Assembly (NCBI RefSeq): GCF_009866765.1
Contig: NZ_CP019431.1
Span: 2,728,001 to 2,792,000, forward strand
Source: Pseudomonas sp. S35
Lineage (GTDB): Bacteria > Pseudomonadota > Gammaproteobacteria > Pseudomonadales > Pseudomonadaceae
Length of the DNA: 64,000 nucleotides
Reading direction: 5' to 3'
A program made the position numbers and the translations under genes. A model generated the notes under the pieces. It searched no databases, was not told the origin of the DNA, and worked only from the letters and a program-made list of their open reading frames with translations. Shown here in pieces: positions 23,414-33,700 of this stretch (the stretch's first letter is position 1; the number at the start of each line of letters is the position of its first letter).

Positions 23414-26400
23414 ATGAATGCTGAAGACTCCTTGAAACTTGCTCGCCGGTTTATCGGGTTGCCCCTGGAAAAACGCCAGATGTTCCTGCAGGCGCTGCAA
23501 AAAGAAGGGGTGGATTTTTCCCGGTTTCCGATTCCGGCAGGGGTGGAGGCGCAGGATCGCCAGGCGCTGTCCTACGCGCAGCAGCGCATGTGGTTTCTCT
23601 GGCAATTGGACCCGGCCAGTGGTGCCTACAACTTGCCGGGAGCGGTGCGGCTCAAGGGCGCGCTGAACGTGAAGGCGCTGGAGCAGGCGTTCGCCAGTCT
23701 GGTGGCGCGGCATGAAACCCTGCGCACAGTATTCCAGCGCCAGGCCGATGAGCATTTATTGCAGGTAGCCGTGGAGCCATCGCTGGCGGTGGACGTCGTG
23801 GACTTCAGCGATTTGGCGCCTGGCGAGCGTGAGCAGGCGGTCAATGACGCCGCGACCCGTCAATCGGTGCTGCCTTTCGATCTGGAGCATGGCCCGCTGT
23901 TGCGTGTGCAACTGCTCAAGCTGGACGCGCAGGAACACGTACTGCTGCTGACCCTGCACCACATCGTCTCCGACGGTTGGTCGATGAACGTGTTGATCGA
24001 GGAGTTCATCCGCTTTTACGACGCCCATGAGCGCAACGAAGCGCCGCAATTGCCGGCCCTGCCGATCCAATACAGCGACTACGCGCTGTGGCAGCGGCGC
24101 TGGCTGGAAGCGGGGGAGCAGGCGCGCCAGCTGGAGTACTGGCAGGCACGCCTGGGTCAGCACCATCCCGTGCTGGAAATGCCCACCGATTACCCCCGCC
24201 CAGCCATGCCCAGCTACCGCGGCACCCGCCATACCTTCGCGGTCGAGGCTGGGTTGGTCGAGCAATTGCGCGCCTTGGCCCAACAGCACCAAGTCACGCT
24301 GTTCATGCTGTTGCTGGGCGCGTTCAATGCCCTGCTGCATCGCTACACCGGCCAAACCGATATTCGCGTCGGTGTCCCCATTGCCAACCGCAACCGGGGC
24401 GAAGTCGAGGGCTTGATCGGGTTCTTCGTCAACACCCAGGTCTTGCGTACCGAATTGAACGGGCAAACGCGCGTCGACGACTTGCTGCGAGGCGTCAAGG
24501 AAGCAGCGCTGGGCGCCCAGGCGCACCAGGACCTGCCCTTCGAGCGGCTTGTCGAAGCGCTGAACATCGAGCGCAGCCTGAGCCACACGCCGCTGTTCCA
24601 GGTGATGTACAACCATCAGCCTCAGGTGGCGGACATCTCCACGATCAGTACCGCCTCGGGCTTGGCGTTGAGTGCGGTGCATTGGCAGGGGCGCACCACT
24701 CAATTCGACCTGACCCTGGACACCTATGAGCAATCCGGCACCCTGCACGCTGCGCTGACCTATGCCGATGACTTGTTCGCACCGGCCACCATCGAGCGGA
24801 TGGCCGGCCACTGGTTGAGCCTGTTAAAGGGGATGGTTGCCGACTCGCGCCAGACGATTGGTGCATTGCCGCTGCTGGACCCGGTCGAGTACCAGCGCAT
24901 CATCGTCGATTGGAATCCCAGCCAGGAAACGTTTGCCCGGCACGCGTGCATCCACCAGCGTATCGCCGACCAAGTAGCGCAACAGCCGCAGGCGCTGGCA
25001 GTGACCTTCGGCACTCGGACCCTGAGTTACCAGCAGTTGGATCGGCAGGCCAACCAATTGGCCCATCTGCTCGCGGCCCAAGGCGTGGGCCCGGAAGTGC
25101 GCGTCGGTGTGGCAATGGCCCGTTCCGAGCACCTGTTGATTGCGCTGCTCGCGGTGCTCAAGGCCGGCGGCGCCTACGTGCCCCTGGACCCGGATTACCC
25201 GGCTGAACGCGTGGCCTACATGCTCGAAGACAGCCGCGCCTTGGTGCTGCTCACCGAGCAGGCAGTGGCTGCGACCCTGCCGGTTATCGCCGGCACCCAG
25301 GTGGTGTTGCTCGATGATGTGCCCGCCATGCTAGCCCCGTGGCCGGTGACCGCGCCCACCAGCGGTGTGGTCCCGGAAAACCTGGCCTATGTGATCTACA
25401 CCTCAGGTTCCACGGGTAAGCCCAAAGGCGTGGCGATTGCGCATTGCAACGTGCTGGCGCTGATCGATTGGTCGCAGCGCGTCTACAGCCAGCAAGACAT
25501 GCAAGGCGTCCTGGCGTCGACGTCGGTGTGTTTCGACCTGTCGGTGTGGGAACTGTTCGTCACCCTGGCGCTCGGCGGTTCGCTGATCATCGCGCGCAAT
25601 GCCCTGGAACTGCCGGACTTGCCAGCGCGTGACCAGGTGCGCCTGATCAACACCGTGCCGTCCGCCATTGCTGCTTTGCAGCGCACTGCGCAGATCCCGG
25701 CGGGTGTGCGCATCATCAACCTGGCCGGCGAACCGCTCAAGCAAACACTGGTGGACGCGCTGTATCAACAGCCGGGCATTGAGCATGTCTACGACCTCTA
25801 CGGGCCTTCGGAAGACACCACTTACTCGACATACGCCCGCCGTACTGCGGGCGGTCGTGCCAGCATTGGTCGACCGATCACCCATACCGCCGGTTACGTG
25901 TTGGACGCGCAGCTACAGGCCGTGCCCCAGGGCGTGGCCGCTGAACTGTACCTGGCGGGCGCGGGGATTACCCGTGGCTACCTGGGGCGCGCGGCGCTCA
26001 CGGCTGAGCGCTATGTGCCCAACCCGTTCGCCATCGATGGCGAGCGCCTGTACCGCACCGGCGACCTGGTGCGTTACCAGGATGGCGGCGTGCTCGAATA
26101 CCAAGGGCGCATTGATCACCAGGTCAAAGTGCGCGGTTTCCGCATTGAACTGGGCGAAATCGAAGCGCGCTTGCTGCAGCAGGACGGGGTACGCGAACTG
26201 GCGGTACTCGCCCAGGACAGTCCTGGTGGCCAGCAGTTAGTGGCCTGGATCGTACCGTCCAACGCAGGCTTGCTGGAGGATGCCGCAGGCCAGGAAGGCC
26301 TGCGGGAGCTGCTCAAGGCAGCGCTCAAGCAGGTGTTGCCGGCCTATATGGTGCCCAATCACCTGTTGTTCCTCGCGCGTCTGCCCTTGACCCCCAATGG

Positions 26401-29400
26401 CAAACTCGACCGCAAGGCGCTGCCGGCCATCGACGCCAGCCAGCCGCAGCGCCAGCATGTAGAGCCGCGCAGCCCGGTAGAAAAGGCACTGGCGGCGATC
26501 TGGCAGGAGGTACTGGGCCTGGAGCGCGTGGGGCTTGACGATAACTTCTTCGAGTTGGGTGGCGACTCTATCGTCTCCATGCAGGTGGTCAGTCGTGCGC
26601 GCCAGGCCTCCATCGGCCTGAGCCCCAAGCATGTGTTTCAGCATCAGACCGTGCGCAGCCTGGCCCAAGTCGCCGACCAGCGCGTTGAGCCACAGGTCGA
26701 CCAGGGCCTGGCCAGTGGTGCTGTGGTCCTCGGCCCGGTTCAGCAATGGTTTTTTGCCCAGGATATTGCCCAGCGCCATCACTGGAACCAGTCGCTGTTG
26801 CTGGTGCCTCGCGAGCCCGTGCTGGCTGCAACCCTGGAAGCGGCGCTGCAACAATTGGTGCAGCACCATGATGGCCTGCGCCTGCGCTACCAACTTGGCG
26901 CCGATGGCTGGCAGCAACAATATGCTGAACACAGCAACGCACCGCTGTTGTGGCAGCGCCAGGTAAACAGCGCCGACGCACTGCTGGATGTGTGCACCGA
27001 GGCCCAGCGCAGCCTGGATTTACAGCAAGGCCCGTTGCTGCGTGCGCTGTTGGTGGAGATGCCGGACGGGAGCCAGCGCCTGTTGCTGGCCATCCATCAC
27101 CTGGTGGTGGATGGGGTGTCCTGGCGAGTGTTGCTCGAAGACCTGCAGCAGCTCTACACAGGGGCTGCGCTGGCGAGCAAAACCACTTCGTATCAGCAAT
27201 GGAACGCGCGCTTGCAAGCGGCTGTACCTCGCTTCCTGCCGCAGTTGGAGCACTGGCAGGCGTCGCTCCACGGCGCATCGCACCGCGAACTGCCTTGCGA
27301 CAACCCGCAAGGCGCCTTGCATCAGGCCCTGGAGCGCAAAGTCAGTTGCACCCTTGACGCCGACACCACGCGCCAGCTCCTGACCCAGGCCCCGGCGGCC
27401 TATCGCACCCAGGTCAACGACCTGCTGCTGACTGCGCTGGCCCGAGTGGTGTGCCGCTGGAGCGGGCAGGGCAGCACCTTGATTCAACTGGAAGGGCACG
27501 GCCGCGAGGACGTGTTCGACGGCGTGGACCTGACGCGCACTGTGGGCTGGTTCACCAGCCTGTTTCCGGTCAACCTGACGCCTGCCGAGCCCCTCTCGGC
27601 CTCGATCAAGGCCGTCAAGGAACAACTGCGAGCCGTGCCCGACAAAGGCGTGGGCTACGGCGTGCTGCGTTACCTCGCTGAGCCGGCGGTCGCCGCGACG
27701 TTGGCTGGCCTGGCGCAGCCGCGCATCACCTTTAACTATCTGGGGCAGTTCGACCGTCAGTTCGACGAGCAGGCGTTGTTCACGCCGTCTACCGAAGGCA
27801 ACGGGCTGGCACAGGACCCCCAGGCGCCGTTGGCCAACTGGTTGACCGTGGAAGGCCAGGTCTACGGTGGGCAACTGTCGATGAGCTGGGGCTTTAGCAG
27901 CGAGATGTTCCAGGCCTCGACGATCCAACAGTTGGCCGACGATTACGCGGTCGAGCTCAAAGGCCTGATCGACCATTGCTGCGCCACCCCAGACGGGCAA
28001 GTCACGCCATCGGACTTCCCGCTGGCGCAGCTCACGCAGCAGCAGCTTGACCAGTTACCGCTGGCAGGGTCGGGCATCGACGATATCTACCCACTGTCGC
28101 CAATGCAGCAGGGCATGCTGTTCCACACCCTTTATGCCCAGGGCGACGACACCTATGTCAACCAACTGGCGGTCGATGTCGAAGGCTTGGACGTGCCGCG
28201 TTTTCACCAGGCCTGGCAAGCGACACTGGAGGCCCATGACATTTTGCGCAGCGGGTTTATCTGGCAGAACGGCAGCCAACAACCGCTGCAAGTGGTGCAG
28301 CGTGCGGTCCAACTGCCGCTGAGCGTGCTGGATTGGCGCGACCGTTCGCCTGCCGAGCAGGATGTCCAGGCGTTCGCTGCCCAGGACCGCCAGCAAGGCT
28401 TTGACCTGGCCCAGGCGCCGTTGATGCGCTTGACCCTGATCCGCCTGGATGAGCAGCGCTATCACCTGATTTATACCAACCATCACATCCTGATGGACGG
28501 TTGGAGCAACGCGCAGTTGCTGGCGCAAATGCTGGCCCGCTATGCCGGTGAGCCACCGGCCCAGGCGCCCGTGCGTTATCGCCAGTACATTGAATGGCTG
28601 CAACGCCAGGATGGCGCCTTGAGCCAGGCCTTCTGGATGGAGCGTCTTGGTCGCCTGGATGGCCCGACGCTGTTGGCCTCGGCCCTGCCGCGCCAGGGCG
28701 TGCCTGCCCAGGGCTATGCAGAAACCGATGTGCTGCTGCAGGCCTCATCTACCCGGCGCCTGACGGAATTTGCCCGTGAGCAGAAGGTCACGGTGAACAC
28801 CCTCGTGCAGGCTGCCTGGTTGCTATTGTTGCAACGCTACACCGGCCAGCGCTGCGTCACCCTGGGCACCACGGTCTCGGGGCGTCCGGCAGAGTTGCCC
28901 GGTATCGAAGAACAGATCGGCCTGTTCATCAATACCTTGCCGCTGATCGCCGAGCCCCAGGTGCAGCAGTCGGTAGGCGAGTGGATTGCCCAGGTCCAGG
29001 CCTTGAACCTGGCGCTACGCGAGCATGAACACACGCCGCTGTACGACATTCAGCGTTGGGCAGGTTCGGCGGGCGAGGCGTTGTTCGACAGCATCCTGGT
29101 GTTCGAGAACTTCCCGGTCGCCCAGAGCCTGCAACGCGGGAGCGCAGGTGGACTGCGGTTCAGCGCCGCGCAGAACCACGAGCACACCAACTACCCACTG
29201 GCCCTTACCGTGTACAGCGGCGAGCGTCTGTCACTGAGCCTGGGCTATCAGCGCGAACGCTTCGGCGAGCAGGCCATCGACGGTTTGCTCGGCCATCTGA
29301 GTCATATGCTCGAGCAATTTGCCAACGATCCAGAGCAGGCGCTCGGTCAATTGCCGACGTTGCTGGCGGTCGAGCATCAGGCGATGGTGCATGACTGGAA

Positions 29401-32400
29401 CCCGGCACATCAGGCCCTGAGCGATGCCTGCGTGCACCAGACATTCGAGGCCAGGGCCCAGTCGCACGGCGCGGCACCTGCACTGATCCTGGATGAGCAG
29501 CAGCTGTCTTATGCCGAGCTGAACCGACACGCCAACCAGTTGGCACACAAACTGCGCGAACTCGGCGTTGGCCCGGACGTGCTGGTGGGCGTGGCGGTGG
29601 GCCGGTCCCTGGACATGATCATTGGCCTGCTCGCGATTTTGAAGGCCGGTGGCGCCTACGTGCCGCTTGACCCTGAATACCCGAGCCAGCGCCTGGGCTG
29701 GATGATCGAGGACAGCGGTGTGCAACTGTTGCTGACGCAATCACCTTTGCAGGCGCAGTTGCCGATCCCCGCCGATGTCCACGTGCTGTGCCTGGATACC
29801 CGCGAGCAATGGCTAGTGGATTACCCCTCCAATGACCTGACGAACCTGGCCCAGCCGGCCCACCTCGCCTACGTGATGTTCACGTCCGGCTCCACCGGTC
29901 GCCCCAAAGGCGTGGGGATCAACCACGGCTCTGTGGCGCGGCACGTCGAGGTCATGCAGGCGCTGTTCAAGCTCACGCCTGAAGACCGCGTGCTGCAGTT
30001 CGGCACGTTCAACTTCGATGGTTTTGTCGAGCAACTCTATCCGGCGCTCTGCACCGGGGCCTGCGTGGTCCTGCGCGGCGGCGAGTTGTGGGACAGCGCG
30101 ACGTTCTACCAGCAGGTCATGGCCCACGGCATCAGCGTGGCCGACGTGACGACCGCCTATTGGCACATGCTGGCCCGCGACTTCGCAGCCGTCGGGCCGC
30201 GCAGCTATGGGCGCCTGCGCCAGGTCCACGCCGGTGGCGAAGCGATGCCGCCGGAAGGCCTGCACGCCTGGCGCGAGGCCGGTCTTGGGCACATCGCGCT
30301 GTACAACACCTATGGCCCCACCGAGGCGACCGTCACCGCCACGGCCCTGGACTGCGCGGACTATGTGTCCGGTGCCGCGGCGCTGCCGTTGGTGATGCCG
30401 ATCGGCAAGGTACTTGATGGGCGCTCGATCTACCTGGTGGATGATGCGCTTAACCCGGTCCCGGTTGGTGTCGTCGGTGAGCTGCTGATCGGCGGTGAAT
30501 TGCTGGCACGCGGTTACTTCAACCGTCCGTCCCTGAGTGCGGATAAATTTATCCCCGACCCCTTCGGTCCCGGTCGTTTGTACCGTACCGGCGACTTGGC
30601 GCGTTATCGTGCGGATGGCGTGATCGAATACGTCGGACGTGCCGACCATCAAGTGAAAATCCGTGGGTTTCGCATCGAACTCGGCGAAATCGAAGCCCGT
30701 GTGCAGGAGTATCCGGGGGTTCGCGAAGCGTTGGTCATGACGCTGGAAGGGCCCGGCGGGTTGCAGATTGCCGCGTGGCTGGTGCCGCGCGAAGCGGCGC
30801 TGGTGCACGCCGAGGCCGAGGTGCAGTGCGCCTGGCGCGATGGCCTGCGGGCACACCTCAAGGCCTTGTTGCCCGACTACATGGTGCCGACTCACCTGAT
30901 CCTGCTGGGCGGCCTGCCGCTGAGCCCCAACGGCAAGCTGGACCGCAAGGCGCTGCCGCTGCCAGACCTGAGCCAGGGGCGCACGTCGTACCTGGCGCCG
31001 ATCACACCGTTGCAGCAGCAACTGGCGGGGATCTGGGAGCAGGTCTTGCAGGTGCCGCAGGTGGGCCTGGGGGATCAGTTCTTCGAGCTGGGCGGCCACT
31101 CACTACTGGCCACTCGCGTGGTGTCCTGTGCCCACGCCGAAGGGCTGGACGAATTGCGACTGCGGGACTTGTTCGAATGCCCGCAACTGGGGGCATTGGC
31201 TGAACGCCTGGAAGAGCGCCGCCTGCAGGGCGAGCCAAAACGCACATTGCCGGCCCTGACGGCCCAGCCCCGCGAGGGCGTGTTGCCGCTGTCACTGGCA
31301 CAGCAGCGGCTCTGGCTGGTGGAGCGTATTTCCACCGGCAGCGCGGCCTATAACCTGCCGGCCGCATTGACGGTACGCGGTGATCTGGACCTGTATCGCT
31401 TGCAGCGCAGTTTTGTGCAGTTGATGGAACGTCACGAAATACTGCGCACCAGCTATCACGAAGATGAAGACGGCAACCCGCTGGTGCGGGTCGCGCAGCA
31501 GGTGGACTTGCCGATCCGCCTGCTGGATATCAGCGACCTGGCCGGCGACGCAAGGCAGCACGCGCAGCAGCAATGGCTGCTCGACTGTGCCGCCGAGCGC
31601 ATCGACCTGGAACAGGTGCCGCTGTTGCGTGTGCATCTGATGCGCCAGGGGCCTGGCGAGCACCTGATCTTCTTCGCCATGCACCACATCATCTCCGACG
31701 GCTGGTCGATGGCCGTGCTCGTGCAGGAGCTGCTGGCGCTGTACGACGGTTCGGTGCAACTGCCAGCGTTGCCGGTGCAGTACCTCGACTACGGCTTCTG
31801 GCAGCAACGCTTGCTCAACGAAGGCTGGCTGGCGGCCGACACGGGCTACTGGCGCGACACTCTGCGCGGTGCGCCTGCGTGCTTGCCGCTGCCCCATGAC
31901 TTCCCGCGACCGGCCCAGCCGAGCCATGACGGCGATGGCCTGGAGTTCCGCTTGCAGGCGCCGTTGTATCAATCGATCAAGACCCTGGCCCAGGAACTGA
32001 ACTGCACACCTTACCTGCTGATGCTCGCGGCGTTCCAACTGATGTTGCACCGTACCTGCGAGACCTCGGACCTGGTGATCGGTACGGACATCGCCGGCCG
32101 TCAGCAACAGGCGCTGGAAGGCCTGATCGGGTTCTTCGTGAACGTCTTGCCGATGCGTTCGCGGTTGGTGCAGGAGCAGCCGTTCAGCGACTACGTGCAA
32201 GCAGTCAGCCGCGATGCGTTGCAGGCCTTCGAGCATCAGGAACTGCCACTGGACCTGATCATCGATGCCTGCGCGGTCGAACGTATCAAGGGCATCAACC
32301 CGCTGATCCAGGTGTTGTTCGTCATGAATAACACGCCCAACGCGACCTTGCGGGTCGATGGTTTGGAACTGGAGCCCCTGCAAATAAAAGAGCGCCACTC

Positions 32401-33700
32401 GAAATTCGAGATGGGCCTGTTCGTTGAAGAACTAGGAAATAGCCTTGTTTGTCATTGGTCTTACGCCGTCGCTCTGTTCCGGCGCGAAAGCATCGAAAGG
32501 ATGATGCGCAGCTGGATCGCGATTCTCGAGCAAGCGGTGCAGGACCGACACACACTCTCAGGAGAATTCGTCATGTCTGCTGCACAACAAGTGCCTGCCA
32601 CGGAAAAGGTCGCAAGCAAGAAGTTCGACAAGCTCAACAAGTTCCTCAAGAAGGGGCCGGCTGCAGCAGCGGTCGGCGGGGCTCAGGTGCGTTTCTCGCC
32701 GTTGCGCCCGGACCAGGTTTTCCCGTTGCTGGCGCAGCCGGCGGACAGCGGCCTGGACGTCATCGAATGGGTGCGCAACAACCGCGCCCAGGTCGAAGAA
32801 AAGCTCGCCAGTCACGCCAGCATCCTGTTCCGCGGCTTTGCCCTGAACGGCATCGAGGAGTTCGAGCAGTTCGCCGAAGCGCTGCAGCCGGGGCTCTATG
32901 GTAACTACGGCGATCTGCCGAAGAAGGACGGTGGCAAGAATACCTACCGCTCCACGCCGTACCCGGAAAAGAAGATGATCCTGTTCCATAACGAGAGCTC
33001 CCACCAGGACCGCTGGCCGCGCAAGCAGATGTTCTACTGCGAGCTGCCGTCGCCCGTGGGCGGCGCGACGCCAATTGTCGATTGCCGTGAGATGTGCCGC
33101 CGGCTCCCTGCGGACCTGCTGCAGAAATTCGAAAGCAAAGGCCTGCTGTACGTGCGCACGTTCACCGACAAGCTTGATGTGTCGTGGCGGCATTTCTTCA
33201 AGACCGACAGCCGTGAAGAGGTCGAAGCGCGGTGCCGCGCGGCGGGTATCCAGTGGCAATGGCTGGACAATGATGAATTGCAGACCCGTACCCATTGCCC
33301 GGCGGTGATCAGTCACCCATTGACCGGCGCGCGTTCGTTCTTCAACCAGGTACAACTGCACCATATCCACTGCCTGGATGCCGACGTGCGCGACGACCTG
33401 ATCGGCCTGTTCGGCATCGACAACATGCCTCGCCACGTTTACTACGGCGACGGTACGCCCATCGAGGATGAGGTCATGGAACTGGTAGGCCAACTGTACG
33501 AGGAGTGCGCGGTGCGCTTCGATTGGCAGCAGGGCGACGTGGTGTTGATGGACAACATGCTGGCCGCCCATGCACGCGACCCGTTCGAGGGGCCGCGCAA
33601 GATCGTGGTGGCGATGGGCGATATGTTTGACCGCGCCGATCTGAACGCGAGCGCGACATCTGCGCACCGCCAGGCGCTGGAAGAGGAGGTGGGCCAATGA
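23414..33700 (+). CDS. pvdI: Pyoverdine NRPS, two modules plus condensation domain and fused aspartyl beta-hydroxylase (PvdI-like)
   Basis: The protein has 3428 residues; ATG 23414 starts MNAEDSLKLARRF. Domain order by motif: C (~35-470, HHIVSDGWS ~182); A1 (~500-1000, TSGSTGKPKG ~661); T (GGDSI ~1046); E (HHLVVDG ~1227); C (HHILMDGWS ~1690); A2 (TSGSTGRPKG ~2156); T (GGHSL ~2559); C (HHIISDGWS ~2756); then a TauD/SyrP-like Fe(II)/2-oxoglutarate oxygenase (~3054-3428, metal motif HNE near 3191, later His in LAAHARDPF). My A1 specificity reading is D-L-W-(T/N)-N-A-L-T-Y, Ala/Gly-like; the E domain makes it D. A2 reads D-G-E-D-H-G-T-V-T, seen for basic residues (Lys/Orn type). The oxygenase probably hydroxylates the Asp loaded by the next synthetase. 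The stop overlaps the next start by four bases. Confidence 0.85.
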   Translation: MNAEDSLKLARRFIGLPLEKRQMFLQALQKEGVDFSRFPIPAGVEAQDRQALSYAQQRMWFLWQLDPASGAYNLPGAVRLKGALNVKALEQAFASLVARHETLRTVFQRQADEHLLQVAVEPSLAVDVVDFSDLAPGEREQAVNDAATRQSVLPFDLEHGPLLRVQLLKLDAQEHVLLLTLHHIVSDGWSMNVLIEEFIRFYDAHERNEAPQLPALPIQYSDYALWQRRWLEAGEQARQLEYWQARLGQHHPVLEMPTDYPRPAMPSYRGTRHTFAVEAGLVEQLRALAQQHQVTLFMLLLGAFNALLHRYTGQTDIRVGVPIANRNRGEVEGLIGFFVNTQVLRTELNGQTRVDDLLRGVKEAALGAQAHQDLPFERLVEALNIERSLSHTPLFQVMYNHQPQVADISTISTASGLALSAVHWQGRTTQFDLTLDTYEQSGTLHAALTYADDLFAPATIERMAGHWLSLLKGMVADSRQTIGALPLLDPVEYQRIIVDWNPSQETFARHACIHQRIADQVAQQPQALAVTFGTRTLSYQQLDRQANQLAHLLAAQGVGPEVRVGVAMARSEHLLIALLAVLKAGGAYVPLDPDYPAERVAYMLEDSRALVLLTEQAVAATLPVIAGTQVVLLDDVPAMLAPWPVTAPTSGVVPENLAYVIYTSGSTGKPKGVAIAHCNVLALIDWSQRVYSQQDMQGVLASTSVCFDLSVWELFVTLALGGSLIIARNALELPDLPARDQVRLINTVPSAIAALQRTAQIPAGVRIINLAGEPLKQTLVDALYQQPGIEHVYDLYGPSEDTTYSTYARRTAGGRASIGRPITHTAGYVLDAQLQAVPQGVAAELYLAGAGITRGYLGRAALTAERYVPNPFAIDGERLYRTGDLVRYQDGGVLEYQGRIDHQVKVRGFRIELGEIEARLLQQDGVRELAVLAQDSPGGQQLVAWIVPSNAGLLEDAAGQEGLRELLKAALKQVLPAYMVPNHLLFLARLPLTPNGKLDRKALPAIDASQPQRQHVEPRSPVEKALAAIWQEVLGLERVGLDDNFFELGGDSIVSMQVVSRARQASIGLSPKHVFQHQTVRSLAQVADQRVEPQVDQGLASGAVVLGPVQQWFFAQDIAQRHHWNQSLLLVPREPVLAATLEAALQQLVQHHDGLRLRYQLGADGWQQQYAEHSNAPLLWQRQVNSADALLDVCTEAQRSLDLQQGPLLRALLVEMPDGSQRLLLAIHHLVVDGVSWRVLLEDLQQLYTGAALASKTTSYQQWNARLQAAVPRFLPQLEHWQASLHGASHRELPCDNPQGALHQALERKVSCTLDADTTRQLLTQAPAAYRTQVNDLLLTALARVVCRWSGQGSTLIQLEGHGREDVFDGVDLTRTVGWFTSLFPVNLTPAEPLSASIKAVKEQLRAVPDKGVGYGVLRYLAEPAVAATLAGLAQPRITFNYLGQFDRQFDEQALFTPSTEGNGLAQDPQAPLANWLTVEGQVYGGQLSMSWGFSSEMFQASTIQQLADDYAVELKGLIDHCCATPDGQVTPSDFPLAQLTQQQLDQLPLAGSGIDDIYPLSPMQQGMLFHTLYAQGDDTYVNQLAVDVEGLDVPRFHQAWQATLEAHDILRSGFIWQNGSQQPLQVVQRAVQLPLSVLDWRDRSPAEQDVQAFAAQDRQQGFDLAQAPLMRLTLIRLDEQRYHLIYTNHHILMDGWSNAQLLAQMLARYAGEPPAQAPVRYRQYIEWLQRQDGALSQAFWMERLGRLDGPTLLASALPRQGVPAQGYAETDVLLQASSTRRLTEFAREQKVTVNTLVQAAWLLLLQRYTGQRCVTLGTTVSGRPAELPGIEEQIGLFINTLPLIAEPQVQQSVGEWIAQVQALNLALREHEHTPLYDIQRWAGSAGEALFDSILVFENFPVAQSLQRGSAGGLRFSAAQNHEHTNYPLALTVYSGERLSLSLGYQRERFGEQAIDGLLGHLSHMLEQFANDPEQALGQLPTLLAVEHQAMVHDWNPAHQALSDACVHQTFEARAQSHGAAPALILDEQQLSYAELNRHANQLAHKLRELGVGPDVLVGVAVGRSLDMIIGLLAILKAGGAYVPLDPEYPSQRLGWMIEDSGVQLLLTQSPLQAQLPIPADVHVLCLDTREQWLVDYPSNDLTNLAQPAHLAYVMFTSGSTGRPKGVGINHGSVARHVEVMQALFKLTPEDRVLQFGTFNFDGFVEQLYPALCTGACVVLRGGELWDSATFYQQVMAHGISVADVTTAYWHMLARDFAAVGPRSYGRLRQVHAGGEAMPPEGLHAWREAGLGHIALYNTYGPTEATVTATALDCADYVSGAAALPLVMPIGKVLDGRSIYLVDDALNPVPVGVVGELLIGGELLARGYFNRPSLSADKFIPDPFGPGRLYRTGDLARYRADGVIEYVGRADHQVKIRGFRIELGEIEARVQEYPGVREALVMTLEGPGGLQIAAWLVPREAALVHAEAEVQCAWRDGLRAHLKALLPDYMVPTHLILLGGLPLSPNGKLDRKALPLPDLSQGRTSYLAPITPLQQQLAGIWEQVLQVPQVGLGDQFFELGGHSLLATRVVSCAHAEGLDELRLRDLFECPQLGALAERLEERRLQGEPKRTLPALTAQPREGVLPLSLAQQRLWLVERISTGSAAYNLPAALTVRGDLDLYRLQRSFVQLMERHEILRTSYHEDEDGNPLVRVAQQVDLPIRLLDISDLAGDARQHAQQQWLLDCAAERIDLEQVPLLRVHLMRQGPGEHLIFFAMHHIISDGWSMAVLVQELLALYDGSVQLPALPVQYLDYGFWQQRLLNEGWLAADTGYWRDTLRGAPACLPLPHDFPRPAQPSHDGDGLEFRLQAPLYQSIKTLAQELNCTPYLLMLAAFQLMLHRTCETSDLVIGTDIAGRQQQALEGLIGFFVNVLPMRSRLVQEQPFSDYVQAVSRDALQAFEHQELPLDLIIDACAVERIKGINPLIQVLFVMNNTPNATLRVDGLELEPLQIKERHSKFEMGLFVEELGNSLVCHWSYAVALFRRESIERMMRSWIAILEQAVQDRHTLSGEFVMSAAQQVPATEKVASKKFDKLNKFLKKGPAAAAVGGAQVRFSPLRPDQVFPLLAQPADSGLDVIEWVRNNRAQVEEKLASHASILFRGFALNGIEEFEQFAEALQPGLYGNYGDLPKKDGGKNTYRSTPYPEKKMILFHNESSHQDRWPRKQMFYCELPSPVGGATPIVDCREMCRRLPADLLQKFESKGLLYVRTFTDKLDVSWRHFFKTDSREEVEARCRAAGIQWQWLDNDELQTRTHCPAVISHPLTGARSFFNQVQLHHIHCLDADVRDDLIGLFGIDNMPRHVYYGDGTPIEDEVMELVGQLYEECAVRFDWQQGDVVLMDNMLAAHARDPFEGPRKIVVAMGDMFDRADLNASATSAHRQALEEEVGQ
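32560..32575 (+). promoter_or_regulatory. In-frame Shine-Dalgarno and ATG at the start of the hydroxylase domain inside the NRPS gene
   Basis: AGGAGA (32560-32565) lies seven bases before an in-frame ATG at 32573, exactly where the C domain ends and the SyrP-like hydroxylase begins (MSAAQQVPATEK). A free hydroxylase of about 375 residues (32573-33700) could be made from it. It may be a relic of a once separate gene now fused to the NRPS. Confidence 0.5.
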
